Shown piece after piece: positions 42,709-51,344 of a stretch of 64,000 nt of DNA (the stretch's first letter is position 1; each line of letters begins with the position of its first letter). The notes under the pieces are model-generated. The model saw only the letters and a list, made by a program, of their open reading frames with translations, had not been told where the DNA came from and did no database searches. The DNA comes from Alphaproteobacteria bacterium (GTDB taxonomy: Bacteria; Pseudomonadota; Alphaproteobacteria; DSM-16000; Inquilinaceae). The stretch spans positions 1 to 64,000 of the forward strand of contig JANQIX010000019.1 of NCBI GenBank assembly GCA_028281925.1, given 5' to 3'. Position numbers and translations under genes: made by a program.

Positions 42709-43410
42709 GTGAGCAATACCATCGCCCTGGTCGATGACGACCGCAATATCCTGACATCGGTGTCCATGGCGCTCGAGGCCGAGGGATTCGAGGTCAAGAC
42801 CTACGCCGATGGCGACGAAGCGTTGCGGGGGCTTTCGCACCGTCCGGTCGACGTGGCGGTGCTGGACATCAAGATGCCGCGGATGGACGGGATGGAGCTG
42901 CTGCAGCGGCTGCGCAAGATGTCCAACATGCCGGTGATCTTCCTCACATCCAAGGATGACGAGGTTGACGAGCTCTTGGGCCTGCGCATGGGGGCCGACG
43001 ACTACATCAAGAAGCCGTTCTCCCAACGTCTGCTGATCGAGCGTATCCGCGCCCTGTTGCGGCGTGAGCAGCTGGTGAACGCGGACCCGCAGGTGAAGGC
43101 GGATCCCAACGCCGTGTTGACCCGTGGCCCTCTGACGCTGGATAGCAACCGTCACGCCTGTATGTGGCACGGCGGTGCCATCGACCTGACGGTCACGGAG
43201 TTCCTGCTGGTCAAGGCGTTGGCGCAGCGCCCGGGCCATGTGAAGAGCCGCGATCAGCTGATGGATGCCGCTTATGGCGAGCATATCTATGTCGACGACC
43301 GGACGATCGACAGCCACATCAAGCGCATCCGCAAGAAGTTCAAGGCGGTCGATGGCGAGTTCGCCCAGATCGAGACGCTGTATGGCGTCGGATATCGCTA
43401 CAAGGAATAG
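42709..43410 (+). CDS. chvI: Response regulator ChvI
   Basis: A 233-residue OmpR-family regulator with a GTG start. The receiver domain has the acidic triad Asp-Asp-Asp (near residue 10), the phospho-acceptor Asp in Val-Leu-Asp-Ile-Lys-Met-Pro-Arg (near residue 53) and the Lys in Lys-Lys-Pro-Phe (near residue 104). The C-terminal winged helix (about residues 150-233) has [12 protein letters not shown] and ends Gly-Val-Gly-Tyr-Arg-Tyr. ChvI acts with the kinase ChvG in envelope/acid stress in alphaproteobacteria. The chvI-chvG-hprK-EIIA order is conserved there. Confidence 0.93.
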   Translation: MSNTIALVDDDRNILTSVSMALEAEGFEVKTYADGDEALRGLSHRPVDVAVLDIKMPRMDGMELLQRLRKMSNMPVIFLTSKDDEVDELLGLRMGADDYIKKPFSQRLLIERIRALLRREQLVNADPQVKADPNAVLTRGPLTLDSNRHACMWHGGAIDLTVTEFLLVKALAQRPGHVKSRDQLMDAAYGEHIYVDDRTIDSHIKRIRKKFKAVDGEFAQIETLYGVGYRYKE

Positions 43411-43583
43411 TGTGGGCATGCGGACGACGGCCATGACGGTGGCCGCATCCTTCGGTGCTGGGCCTGCCGCCCCGCTCCGGGGATGACGGGCCCCCGGCGG
43501 CTCACTGACCATGTGCGGGGCGTAGACGATCCAAGTCGTGCTGCGGGGGGCCGGCTCTTGTTTCAACTACCGGCAGGGCGGCG

Positions 43584-45635
43584 ATGACGGCCGGCCCGCA
43601 TCTCGGCAGACCCGGACAGGGGGCGGACGGCGCCACGGGCGATGGGCCGCGGCTGCGCGTCGTCTCCGACGGCGAAGCGGCTGCGCCAGAGGCTCACGAC
43701 CCCGGCGGTCTCAAGGCCGATCCAGTGCAGGAAGATCCCAGCCTTCGAGCGCCGCCGCCAGCATCTGCGACGCCAAGAGCACCGTCGCTGCCGCGCCTTG
43801 GGCGCGACACCGACCGTGAGCCAACGGTCGCGCCGGTTGTCGCTGCGCCGATAGCGGACGATCGACCTCCGAGAGACGGCGACAGACCGAAGCTTGAGGC
43901 TGCGAGGTCCGTTGCCGTTGCGGCGCCGGCTCCAGACGCGCCTGCGAAGTCCCCCGAGCCTAAGCAACGCGCGCGAAGGAAACCGCGACAGCGCAGCAGA
44001 GAGGCGCGCCGTCCGGGGCGCCAGCCGAACGGCCGGCCGGCCGGCCGGTACCGGCGCCGGTCGGTTTCGAAGCTCACGGCCCGCGTTCTGGCGATCAACG
44101 TCCTCGCGCTGCTGATCCTGGTCGGCGGGCTGCTCTATCTGGGCCGGTATGAGGATCGACTGATCCAGGCCGAAATCGAGGTGCTGCGCAGTCAGGCCAA
44201 GATCTTCGCCGGTGCTTTGGCCGAGGGCACGATTGTCGGCGATGCCGATGCGGAGCAGGGGATCGATCCGGAATTGGCGCGACAGATGGTCCGGCGCCTG
44301 TTCGAGACGACGGGAACCCGCACGCGCCTGTTCGACGTCGACGGCTCGCTGACGGCAGACAGCCGTTTTCTCATCGGAGTCGGCTCCGGCGGTGCGGTCG
44401 AGATCGAGCCTCTGCCGCCGCTGCAGCAGCGCAGCTGGCTGCGTGAGACGTTCGACGCCGCATATCACTGGGTAACCGAGATGATGCCGGAGCGTCGCAG
44501 GTGGGCGATCTACCGCGAGCGTCCCGACCAGAGGGCTGCGGATTACGACGCCGTGGTCACGGCACTGGCGGGCGATATCGGAACAGAGACCTGGACCACG
44601 GAGAGCGGGGACATCATGATCGGCGTCGCCGAGCCGGTGCAGCGGCTGCGCGTCGTGCTCGGCGCTGTGATGGTTACGGCGGACAATCTCGGGATCGACC
44701 GTGCCATCCAGAGTGTCCGCGAAGACATTCTGAAGGTCTTTGCCTTCGCTTTGGCCATCACAATCCTGCTGTCCACATACCTCGCATCCTCCATCACGCG
44801 GCCGATCCGCCGGCTGGCCGAAGCCTCCGACCGCGTGCGCCGCGGCCTGAGCCGCCAGCACGAGATTCCCGATTTCCGCCGCCGCCGCGACGAGATCGGG
44901 GACCTTTCGGGCTCTCTACGCGACATGACCGAGGCGCTCTGGGCCCGCATGGACGCCATCGAGCGTTTTGCGGCCGATGTGGCGCATGAGATCAAGAACC
45001 CACTGACCTCGCTGCGCAGTGCGGTGGAGACGACGGCCCGCATCACCGATCCGGAGCAGCAGCGGCGCCTGATGGGCATCATCGTGGAGGATGTGCAGCG
45101 CCTGAATCGGCTGATCAGCGACATCTCCGACGCCTCGCGGCTGGATGCGGAGCTGTCACGCGCTGCGGCGGAGCCGGTCGACATCGCGGAGATGCTGCGC
45201 ATGCTGTCGGAGCTCTATCAGACCGCGTCGGATGACGGCGGGCCGCGTGTGGTCGTCCGGCTGCAGTCGGCCGAAACCCAGCTTCGCGTTCCGGGGCTGG
45301 AAGGCCGGCTGGTCCAGGTCTTCCGCAACCTGATCGGCAATGCCGTCAGCTTCTCACCGCCGGGCGGGAAGATCACACTCACGGCACGGCGCCTGGGAGA
45401 GGCCGTCGAAGTCGTAGTGGAAGACGACGGTCCGGGCATCCCGCCCACCAAGCTGGAGGCGATTTTCGACCGTTTCTACAGCGAGCGCCCGTCCAGCGAG
45501 AAGTTCGGCACCCATTCCGGTCTCGGCCTCAGCATCTCAAAGCAGATCGTGGAAGCCCACGACGGCACCATAACGGCGGAGAACCGGCAAGACACCAACG
45601 GCGCGCGGTTTACCGTGCGTGTGCCGGCGCTATAA
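43584..45635 (+). CDS. chvG: Sensor histidine kinase ChvG with long Arg/Pro-rich N-terminus
   Basis: A 683-residue kinase. Two membrane helices (about residues 165-186 and 390-412) flank a periplasmic sensor region; a HAMP region then leads into the H-box Val-Ala-His-Glu-Ile-Lys-Asn-Pro-Leu-Thr (near residue 472), the N-box Asn-Leu-Ile-Gly-Asn-Ala and the G-boxes Asp-Asp-Gly-Pro-Gly-Ile and Gly-Leu-Gly-Leu. The first ~160 residues are Ala/Pro/Arg-rich and unlike usual ChvG proteins, which have a short cytosolic N-terminus. An internal GTG near codon 48 would trim only part of it. It follows chvI by 173 bp. Confidence 0.9.
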   Translation: MTAGPHLGRPGQGADGATGDGPRLRVVSDGEAAAPEAHDPGGLKADPVQEDPSLRAPPPASATPRAPSLPRLGRDTDREPTVAPVVAAPIADDRPPRDGDRPKLEAARSVAVAAPAPDAPAKSPEPKQRARRKPRQRSREARRPGRQPNGRPAGRYRRRSVSKLTARVLAINVLALLILVGGLLYLGRYEDRLIQAEIEVLRSQAKIFAGALAEGTIVGDADAEQGIDPELARQMVRRLFETTGTRTRLFDVDGSLTADSRFLIGVGSGGAVEIEPLPPLQQRSWLRETFDAAYHWVTEMMPERRRWAIYRERPDQRAADYDAVVTALAGDIGTETWTTESGDIMIGVAEPVQRLRVVLGAVMVTADNLGIDRAIQSVREDILKVFAFALAITILLSTYLASSITRPIRRLAEASDRVRRGLSRQHEIPDFRRRRDEIGDLSGSLRDMTEALWARMDAIERFAADVAHEIKNPLTSLRSAVETTARITDPEQQRRLMGIIVEDVQRLNRLISDISDASRLDAELSRAAAEPVDIAEMLRMLSELYQTASDDGGPRVVVRLQSAETQLRVPGLEGRLVQVFRNLIGNAVSFSPPGGKITLTARRLGEAVEVVVEDDGPGIPPTKLEAIFDRFYSERPSSEKFGTHSGLGLSISKQIVEAHDGTITAENRQDTNGARFTVRVPAL

Positions 45636-45744
45636 ATGCGGCGGCAGCAACAGGGAGGTGGGGATGCGGCGCGTCCGATCCCCATCAAAGCGCGACCGCG
45701 AGAGTCGACATGATGGCCTCGCACAATCCGGGAGACGACACATT

Positions 45745-47187
45745 ATGACCGACCGCTTGCGTGCCCGCGCCGGCTGGCTGCCAGCGCTGGCTTTGGCGTC
45801 CGCTGCCACCTTGTCGTGGCCGGCCCTTGCCCAGGATGCTGAAGAGGAAACGGAAGACGATACGGTTCAGATCGCTGAGGTCATTGACGGCCCGTTCTTC
45901 GTGACCTGGGCAGGTGCTGCCGTGCGCGAGCAGCCCGATGGCGGTGCCGCCCGCCTCGAGACGCTGCCTTTCGGGGCGCAGATCTTCGTCACGGGCCGGG
46001 TCCAGGGCAGCCCCTGGTACCGGGTTGAACTGGATGACGGTCGGGTCGGCTATGTCTGGACGGAGGTGCTGGAACCGGTGGTAATCGCGTTGCCGGGCAC
46101 CGGCGGTGCGGCCGGCCAGCCCGAGTTGGGCGTGCCCGGCATCTCCGACGACAACACGATGGGCATGGCCCAGCTGATACCTGATGTCGGCCCGACACCG
46201 AGCATCTTCGAGGGCATGGTCGGACCCCAGGATTCCAGCGACTTCTACGAGTTCACCCTCGATGACTGGACGCAGCTGAGCGTTTCGCTGGAAGGGTTGT
46301 CGGCCGATGCGGACCTCACGCTTCTGGATGAGACGGGGCAGTACCTGGCCGATTCCGCCGCGGCCGGAGCGGATTCGGAATTCATCGACTACTTCGCCGG
46401 CCCCGGCACCTATTTCGTCGAAGTGTACATGTACCAGGGGGAGACGACCTATCAGCTGGTCGTTTCCGGTGAGCCGGCAGACCCGCCGCCAGCCGACCAG
46501 GCCGGTGACGGACCGGGCCAGGCGTTTGCCTTGGGCGATGTCACCGGGTCGAGCGTGGTGCAGGAGGAGTGGATCGGCTCCGGCGATTTTGCCGACTACT
46601 ATTCCTTCAGCGTGTCGGAGTCCTCGAACGTCATCGTAACCCTGGACGGGATGTCGTCGGACGCGGACATCAGCCTGGAAGACGATTTCGGGTCGGTGCT
46701 GGCATCCTCGGCGGAAGGGGGCACCAATTCCGAATACATGGAGGTGCTGCTTGAGCCGGGCGAATACTATGTCGTGGTCGTCCCGTTCTCCGGCAACACC
46801 GAGTACTTCGTCGAGATTTCGGCCGAGCCGGCGGGTCCCGCACCTGAGGACAGCGCCGGCAACAGCACCGGCGCGGCCCGCGTTGTGACGCTGACACCGG
46901 GTGAGCCGGTGGTGCTGCAGGACTGGGTCGGCCCGGCCGACGTGTCCGACTTCTACACATTTGATCTGACCGCTCCCGGATCGTTCCGCTTGATCCTGGA
47001 TCAACTGACCAGCGATGCGGATGTCGAGCTCTTGTCGGGTGACGGTGTCACGGTGCTCAGCTCGTCGCTGCTGGCCGGACCGGAGGCGGAACAGATCCAG
47101 CAGCAGCTTTCCGCCGGGACGTATTTCGTGCGCGTCTATGTCTTCTCGGGCGCGACCGACTACCGGCTTGAGATGGGCGTGCAATAG
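45745..47187 (+). CDS. Secreted protein with SH3-like domain and three pre-peptidase C-terminal (PPC) repeats
   Basis: A 480-residue secreted protein. The ATG at 45745 has GGAGA upstream and starts a signal peptide to about residue 30 (ending Ala-Leu-Ala-Gln). An acidic linker leads to a bacterial SH3-like domain (about 48-112; Val-Arg-Glu-Gln-Pro, then Pro-Trp-Tyr-Arg-Val and Gly-Tyr-Val-Trp). Three PPC-like beta domains follow (about 134-242, 253-360, 368-480), each with an Asp-Phe-Tyr-X-Phe core and a Pro-Gly-X-Tyr or Ala-Gly-Thr-Tyr strand. SH3 domains of this kind bind cell wall, and PPC domains often bind calcium or polymers. There is no peptidase domain. It lies between chvG and hprK, so an envelope-surveillance role is plausible inference. 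Confidence 0.85.
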   Translation: MTDRLRARAGWLPALALASAATLSWPALAQDAEEETEDDTVQIAEVIDGPFFVTWAGAAVREQPDGGAARLETLPFGAQIFVTGRVQGSPWYRVELDDGRVGYVWTEVLEPVVIALPGTGGAAGQPELGVPGISDDNTMGMAQLIPDVGPTPSIFEGMVGPQDSSDFYEFTLDDWTQLSVSLEGLSADADLTLLDETGQYLADSAAAGADSEFIDYFAGPGTYFVEVYMYQGETTYQLVVSGEPADPPPADQAGDGPGQAFALGDVTGSSVVQEEWIGSGDFADYYSFSVSESSNVIVTLDGMSSDADISLEDDFGSVLASSAEGGTNSEYMEVLLEPGEYYVVVVPFSGNTEYFVEISAEPAGPAPEDSAGNSTGAARVVTLTPGEPVVLQDWVGPADVSDFYTFDLTAPGSFRLILDQLTSDADVELLSGDGVTVLSSSLLAGPEAEQIQQQLSAGTYFVRVYVFSGATDYRLEMGVQ

Positions 47188-47252
47188 GACGCGGCCGATC
47201 GTCCGGGGCTGGGCGATTGACTTGCCCAGACCCGGACGACACCTTTGCGGTC

Positions 47253-47732
47253 ATGGAGACGATCCATGCCACCTGCGTCATGCTTGAGGGGCGCGGCGTC
47301 ATGTTGCGTGGTCCCTCGGGGTCGGGGAAATCGGACTTGGCACTGCGCCTGATCGACCGCGGTGCCGAACTGGTTGCCGACGACCGTGTCGTGCTGTCCA
47401 TGGAGGATGGGCGTGTATCCGCCCGAGCCCCGGCGGTGTTGCGCGGCCTGCTGGAGATCCGGGGCATCGGTCCGGTCCGCGTGCCGGCCGTCGACGAAGC
47501 TCAAATTGTCTTGGTTGCCGATCTTGCGCCCGGCGAACCTGTGGAGCGCCTGCCGGCCCCGGCGCGGGCCGTTGTGGCAGGCGCGGCCGTTCCGCGGATC
47601 AGCCTCGATCCGTTCCATGCGTCCGCGCCAGCGAAACTGCGAATTGCTCTATCCATGATCTCACCCGGCGGCGATTCGACATGGCCGGCCGAAGCGGCAA
47701 CGGGACGGACGGAGGACGCTGGCCATGGATGA
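47253..47732 (+). CDS. hprK: HPr kinase/phosphorylase, short alphaproteobacterial type
   Basis: A 159-residue kinase-domain-only HprK. Walker A is Arg-Gly-Pro-Ser-Gly-Ser-Gly-Lys-Ser-Asp (near residue 21), and the signature region Leu-Leu-Glu-Ile-Arg-Gly-Ile-Gly-Pro-Val (near residue 66) is intact. The N-terminal regulatory domain of Gram-positive HprK is absent, as usual in this class. It would phosphorylate HPr on serine to set PTS activity. The ATG at 47253 fits the family N-terminus (Ile-His-Ala-Thr-Cys); an in-frame TTG at 47217 would add 12 residues. It overlaps rapZ by 8 bp. Confidence 0.9.
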   Translation: METIHATCVMLEGRGVMLRGPSGSGKSDLALRLIDRGAELVADDRVVLSMEDGRVSARAPAVLRGLLEIRGIGPVRVPAVDEAQIVLVADLAPGEPVERLPAPARAVVAGAAVPRISLDPFHASAPAKLRIALSMISPGGDSTWPAEAATGRTEDAGHG

Positions 47733-48639
47733 CCGGGCAGAACCGGAAACGGCCCAGCCGCTGCAGCCTGCAGCCGGGACTGGGCGACGGAGCGTGATCC
47801 TGCTGACCGGCCTGTCGGGGGCCGGCATGTCCACCGCGCTGAAGGGGCTAGAGGATCTCGGCTATGAGGCGGTGGACAACCTTCCGCTTGCCCTGGTGCA
47901 GTTCTTGGTGACGGAGGGCGACGACCGCGGAACGCCTCTGGCCGTGGTGATCGATTGCCGCAATCGCGATTTCGCGGCCGATGCACTGCTTAGGCAGGTG
48001 GACCTTCTGCGGGATCGGCGCGATCTCGACCTTTGCCTGGTCTTCGTTACGGCCGATGTCGAGGTGCTGCAGCGCCGGTTCACCGAAACACGGCGTCGCC
48101 ATCCACTGGCGCAGGACCGACCGATTGCGGATGGGATCCAGAAGGAACGGGCCGTGTTGGCGCCGGTGCGCGACCGTGCCGATCTGGTGATCGATACGTC
48201 GCTCTTGAACATGCACGAACTGAAGCGGACGATCGGCGGCCGCTTTGCCGCCGACCGCCAACCAGGCCTGTTGGTCTCGGTGATGTCGTTCTCGTTCCGG
48301 CGCGGCTTGCCGCGGGAGGCGGATCTGGTGTTCGACGTGCGCTTTCTCGCCAATCCCTATTGGGACGAAAGTCTGCGGCCCCACAGCGGGTTACAGGCCG
48401 AAGTGCAGAGTTACATTTCCTCCGATCCGGACTTCGACGGTTTCATCGCATCGCTGAAGGGGCTGGTAGGGCCGCTGCTGCCGCGCTTCAATCGCGAGGG
48501 GAAGAGCTATCTGACGATCGCCGTCGGCTGCACGGGCGGACGGCATCGGTCGGTCTTCATCGCCGAACTCTTGTCGCAATGGCTGCGCGATGAGGGGTAT
48601 CGTGTCGGTCTTGCCCATCGCGACCTGGCGGCAGGCTAG
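47725..48639 (+). CDS. rapZ: RNase adapter RapZ family protein with altered P-loop
   Basis: A 304-residue protein of the RapZ (YvcJ) family. The N-terminal P-loop is Gly-Leu-Ser-Gly-Ala-Gly-Met-Ser-Thr, with Met35 where Walker A has Lys. The following Leu-Glu-Asp-Leu-Gly-Tyr-Glu-Ala-Val-Asp-Asn-Leu-Pro block is canonical. The C-terminal half has Val-Phe-Asp-Val-Arg-Phe-Leu-Ala-Asn-Pro-Tyr and Ile-Ala-Val-Gly-Cys-Thr-Gly-Gly-Arg-His-Arg-Ser-Val, the part that binds RNA and a GlcN6P-type ligand in E. coli RapZ. Nucleotide use may be weakened by the Lys-to-Met change. It sits in the hprK-PTS operon, the common alphaproteobacterial position. Confidence 0.93.
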   Translation: MDDRAEPETAQPLQPAAGTGRRSVILLTGLSGAGMSTALKGLEDLGYEAVDNLPLALVQFLVTEGDDRGTPLAVVIDCRNRDFAADALLRQVDLLRDRRDLDLCLVFVTADVEVLQRRFTETRRRHPLAQDRPIADGIQKERAVLAPVRDRADLVIDTSLLNMHELKRTIGGRFAADRQPGLLVSVMSFSFRRGLPREADLVFDVRFLANPYWDESLRPHSGLQAEVQSYISSDPDFDGFIASLKGLVGPLLPRFNREGKSYLTIAVGCTGGRHRSVFIAELLSQWLRDEGYRVGLAHRDLAAG

Positions 48640-48662
48640 GCTGGCAGGAACGAGGCTACAGC

Positions 48663-49100
48663 ATGTCCGCACCATCGGATCCATCGGCAAAAATCGGCAT
48701 GGTCCTGGTGACGCACGGACGCCTGGCGGAGGAGTTCATCGCCGCGCTGGAGCATGTGGTGGGCGAGCAGGACAATGTCAGTGCCGTATGCATCGGGCCC
48801 GACGACGATATGGAGCAGCGCCGGCGAGAGATCCTCGACTGCGTGGCGCAGGTCGACAACGGCCGTGGTGTGGTGCTGCTGACGGACATGTTCGGGGGCA
48901 CGCCCTCGAACCTGGCGATCTCGGTGATGCAGCGTGAGCGGATCGAGGTGATCGCCGGCGTGAACTTGCCTATGCTGATCAAGCTGGCGTCGGTACGCGC
49001 CAGTGAATCGGTGTCGGAAGCCGTTCGCCTGGCACGGGACGCCGGGCAGAAGTACATCAACATCGCATCAAGCCTTCTTGCCAACGAAAATGAACGATGA
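48663..49100 (+). CDS. PTS EIIA component, mannose-family (EIIA-Man) type
   Basis: A 145-residue EIIA. The phospho-acceptor His is in Val-Thr-His-Gly-Arg-Leu-Ala (near residue 18), and Leu-Thr-Asp-Met-Phe-Gly-Gly-Thr-Pro-Ser-Asn (near residue 74) is the family signature. It takes phosphate from HPr. No cognate EIIB or EIIC permease is encoded here, so it probably has a regulatory rather than a sugar-transport role, as in other alphaproteobacterial incomplete PTS. It overlaps the HPr gene by 11 bp. Confidence 0.93.
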   Translation: MSAPSDPSAKIGMVLVTHGRLAEEFIAALEHVVGEQDNVSAVCIGPDDDMEQRRREILDCVAQVDNGRGVVLLTDMFGGTPSNLAISVMQRERIEVIAGVNLPMLIKLASVRASESVSEAVRLARDAGQKYINIASSLLANENER

Positions 49101-49392
49101 CCTGGAGGATCGCCAAACCCGTCCCGAGATCACGCGCACGGTAATCATCGCCAATCAGCGGGGGCTGCATGCGCGGGCGGCTGCCAAATTCGTGAAGGTG
49201 GCGGGCCGCTTTGATGCAGAGGTGACGGTTAGGCGCAACGGCATGGCCGTCGGCGGGCAGAGCATCATGGGATTGATGATGCTGGCGGCTAGCCCCGGCA
49301 CGTCGATCACGCTGATTGCCACGGGCCCCGATGCCGACGCGGCGATCCAGGCGCTCGAAGACCTCGTGGTGCGCAAGTTCGATGAGGACTAG
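49090..49392 (+). CDS. ptsH: Phosphocarrier protein HPr
   Basis: A 100-residue HPr with the active His in Gln-Arg-Gly-Leu-His-Ala-Arg-Ala-Ala (near residue 27) and the regulatory Ser in Gly-Gly-Gln-Ser-Ile-Met-Gly-Leu-Met (near residue 58), the site HprK would modify. A short hydrophilic N-terminal extension (about 12 residues) precedes the fold. It passes phosphate from EI to EIIA. Its stop codon lies inside the left arm of a palindrome that fills the gap to ptsI. Confidence 0.95.
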   Translation: MNDDLEDRQTRPEITRTVIIANQRGLHARAAAKFVKVAGRFDAEVTVRRNGMAVGGQSIMGLMMLAASPGTSITLIATGPDADAAIQALEDLVVRKFDED

Positions 49393-49548
49393 CCCGCATT
49401 CCTCGCACCGCCCGCAAGGTCGGGGCCGGGCGCCCGCCCGCGGCGTCGCAAGCGTCGACCGTAGCGCCGCTGCGCTCTTCGGCTTGCGCCTGATGGGCGG
49501 ATGGCCAGCCCCGACGCAAACCAAGGACGGTGCGAGAAATGCGGGCTA
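49390..49548. repeat. ~159-bp imperfect palindrome spanning the HPr-EI gap
   Basis: The outer arms 49390-49409 and 49529-49548 match as reverse complements at 19 of 20 positions. Inner arms 49420-49439 and 49495-49514 match at 16 of 20, and gcaagc/gcttgc pair at 49448-49453 and 49482-49487. The left arm contains the ptsH stop codon and the right arm contains the ptsI ribosome-site region and ATG. In RNA this would fold into a long interrupted hairpin that buries the ptsI start. The other junctions from hprK to ptsH overlap or are under 25 bp, so this 146 bp gap is unusual. It could be a translational control element or a decayed MITE/REP-type insertion. Confidence 0.65.
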
Positions 49549-51326
49549 AAGGCACTGGCTCCACCGACGGACCATCCCTGCCGGAGGCGACTCTGACGGG
49601 GCTCGGCGTGTCTGCCGGAATTGCCATCGGCCCCGCCCATGTGGTCGAGACCGGCTTTGCCCAGGTGCCCGAATACGTGCTCACGCAAGCCGCGGCGGAG
49701 GATGAGAAACATCGCTTCACCGATGCTGTGGCCAAGGCCAGGCGACAACTGCGCAAGCTGAAGGCGAAGTCGGCCAGCCTTCCGGACGCCGCCGCTGAAG
49801 AGATCAGCTATCTCCTGGACGCCCATCTCGCCATCGTCTCCGGTTCGCGGCTGATCCGGGGGGTGGAACGGCGCATTACGGAAGAGCGGCTGAACGCCGA
49901 ATGGGCCGTCCAGACCGAGATGACGGCCATCGCCCAACAGTTCGCGGCCATGGACGATGCCTATCTGGCGGCGCGGATTCAGGACATCCGCGACGTCGGC
50001 GGCCGTCTGATCCGCAACCTGATCGACCGCCAGTTCCAGGCCTATTCTACCTTGCCCGCCGACAGCATCATCCTGGCTGAGGAGATCACGCCGGCCGACA
50101 CCGCGCTGATGGATCCCAAGCGGATCGCCGGCTTCGCCACCACCTTGGGCGGGGCGGAGGGGCATACGGCGATCATGGCGCGGTCGCTGGGCCTGCCGGC
50201 TGTACTGGGCGTTGCCGATCTGCTGCGGCGCGTCCATGCCGGGCAGACGGTGATCGTCGACGGCACCGCCGGGCAGGTGATCCTCGATCCCACCGCCGAG
50301 ACGTTGGAGCGCTACGAGGCGCGCCGTGCTGTCCTGGCGGCCGAGCAGGCGCAGCTTCGCACACTGATCGCCTTGCCATCGACCACGCGCGACGACGCGC
50401 CGGTGGCGCTGGCGGCCAATATCGAGCTGCCGCATGAGGTCGCGGCGGTCGTGGATGTCGGCGCCGACGGGATCGGCCTGTTGCGCACCGAGTTCCTGTT
50501 CATGAACCGGGACGACCTGCCGACTGAGCAGGAACAGTACGAAGTGCTGCGCGGCATTGTCGAAGGCATGGACGGCAAGACGGTGACGCTGCGGACCCTG
50601 GATATCGGCGGCGAGAAGCTGGCGTCTGCCCTCGGCCCACGGTTCAGCCCGGGCAACAATCCGGCACTCGGGCTGCGCGCGATCCGTCTCAGCCTGCGCG
50701 AGCCGAAGCTGTTGGAAACGCAGTTCGCGGCCATGTTGCGGGCCGGCGCCCATGGGCCGGTGCGGATCCTGCTGCCGATGGTCGCAACGATCGGCGAGGT
50801 GCGCCGTGCACGCGAGATCCTGGACCGCGCGGCCAGGCGCCTGGCACGTCGCCGAGTGCGCATGGCGCCGTCGCGGCCCCCCTTCGGCGTGATGATCGAG
50901 ATTCCCGGAACGGCGCTGGCGGCGGACGCCTTTGCGCGGGAGTGCGACTTCTTCGCGCTCGGGACCAACGATCTCATTCAGTACACGCTGGCCATCGATC
51001 GCGGCGACGAGCAGGTGGCGGGACTCTACGACCCCCTGCATCCCGCCGTCCTGCGGCTGATCCAGTTTTCGACTCAGGCGGCGTTCAGGGCCCGCATCCC
51101 GTTCAGCGTCTGCGGCGAGATGGCGGGCGATCCGCGCTATACAGCGATGCTGATCGGGCTCGGCATTCGCGAGCTGTCGATGACGCCGGCCGCTCTGCTG
51201 CGGGTGAAGGGCCGGGTGCGCATGATCGACACCATTGCTGCGCGCCGCCGCGCCGACGTGATCATGGATCAGTCGGACAGCAGCCGCATCGCCACGTTGA
51301 TTGAAGACTTCAACGAGGCACTGTGA
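49539..51326 (+). CDS. ptsI: PTS enzyme I (phosphoenolpyruvate--protein phosphotransferase)
   Basis: A 595-residue EI. The phosphohistidine loop is Gly-Gly-Ala-Glu-Gly-His-Thr-Ala-Ile-Met-Ala-Arg (His near residue 208); the usual Thr-Ser before His is Glu-Gly here. The PEP domain has Gly-Ile-Gly-Leu-Leu-Arg-Thr-Glu-Phe-Leu-Phe-Met, Leu-Asp-Ile-Gly-Gly-Glu-Lys and Cys-Gly-Glu-Met-Ala-Gly-Asp. There is no N-terminal GAF domain, so it is ptsI and not ptsP. The ATG at 49539 is ~11 bp after AAGGA; a GTG at 49530 is closer. The start lies within a palindrome arm. Confidence 0.94.
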   Translation: MRAKGTGSTDGPSLPEATLTGLGVSAGIAIGPAHVVETGFAQVPEYVLTQAAAEDEKHRFTDAVAKARRQLRKLKAKSASLPDAAAEEISYLLDAHLAIVSGSRLIRGVERRITEERLNAEWAVQTEMTAIAQQFAAMDDAYLAARIQDIRDVGGRLIRNLIDRQFQAYSTLPADSIILAEEITPADTALMDPKRIAGFATTLGGAEGHTAIMARSLGLPAVLGVADLLRRVHAGQTVIVDGTAGQVILDPTAETLERYEARRAVLAAEQAQLRTLIALPSTTRDDAPVALAANIELPHEVAAVVDVGADGIGLLRTEFLFMNRDDLPTEQEQYEVLRGIVEGMDGKTVTLRTLDIGGEKLASALGPRFSPGNNPALGLRAIRLSLREPKLLETQFAAMLRAGAHGPVRILLPMVATIGEVRRAREILDRAARRLARRRVRMAPSRPPFGVMIEIPGTALAADAFARECDFFALGTNDLIQYTLAIDRGDEQVAGLYDPLHPAVLRLIQFSTQAAFRARIPFSVCGEMAGDPRYTAMLIGLGIRELSMTPAALLRVKGRVRMIDTIAARRRADVIMDQSDSSRIATLIEDFNEAL

Positions 51327-51344
51327 AGCGTTGCGGCGTCTTGG

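Noticed and set aside
43480..43505. GC-rich hairpin-like sequence between chvI and chvG
   Set aside because: The stem is short with mismatches and lies in an operon where no terminator is expected.
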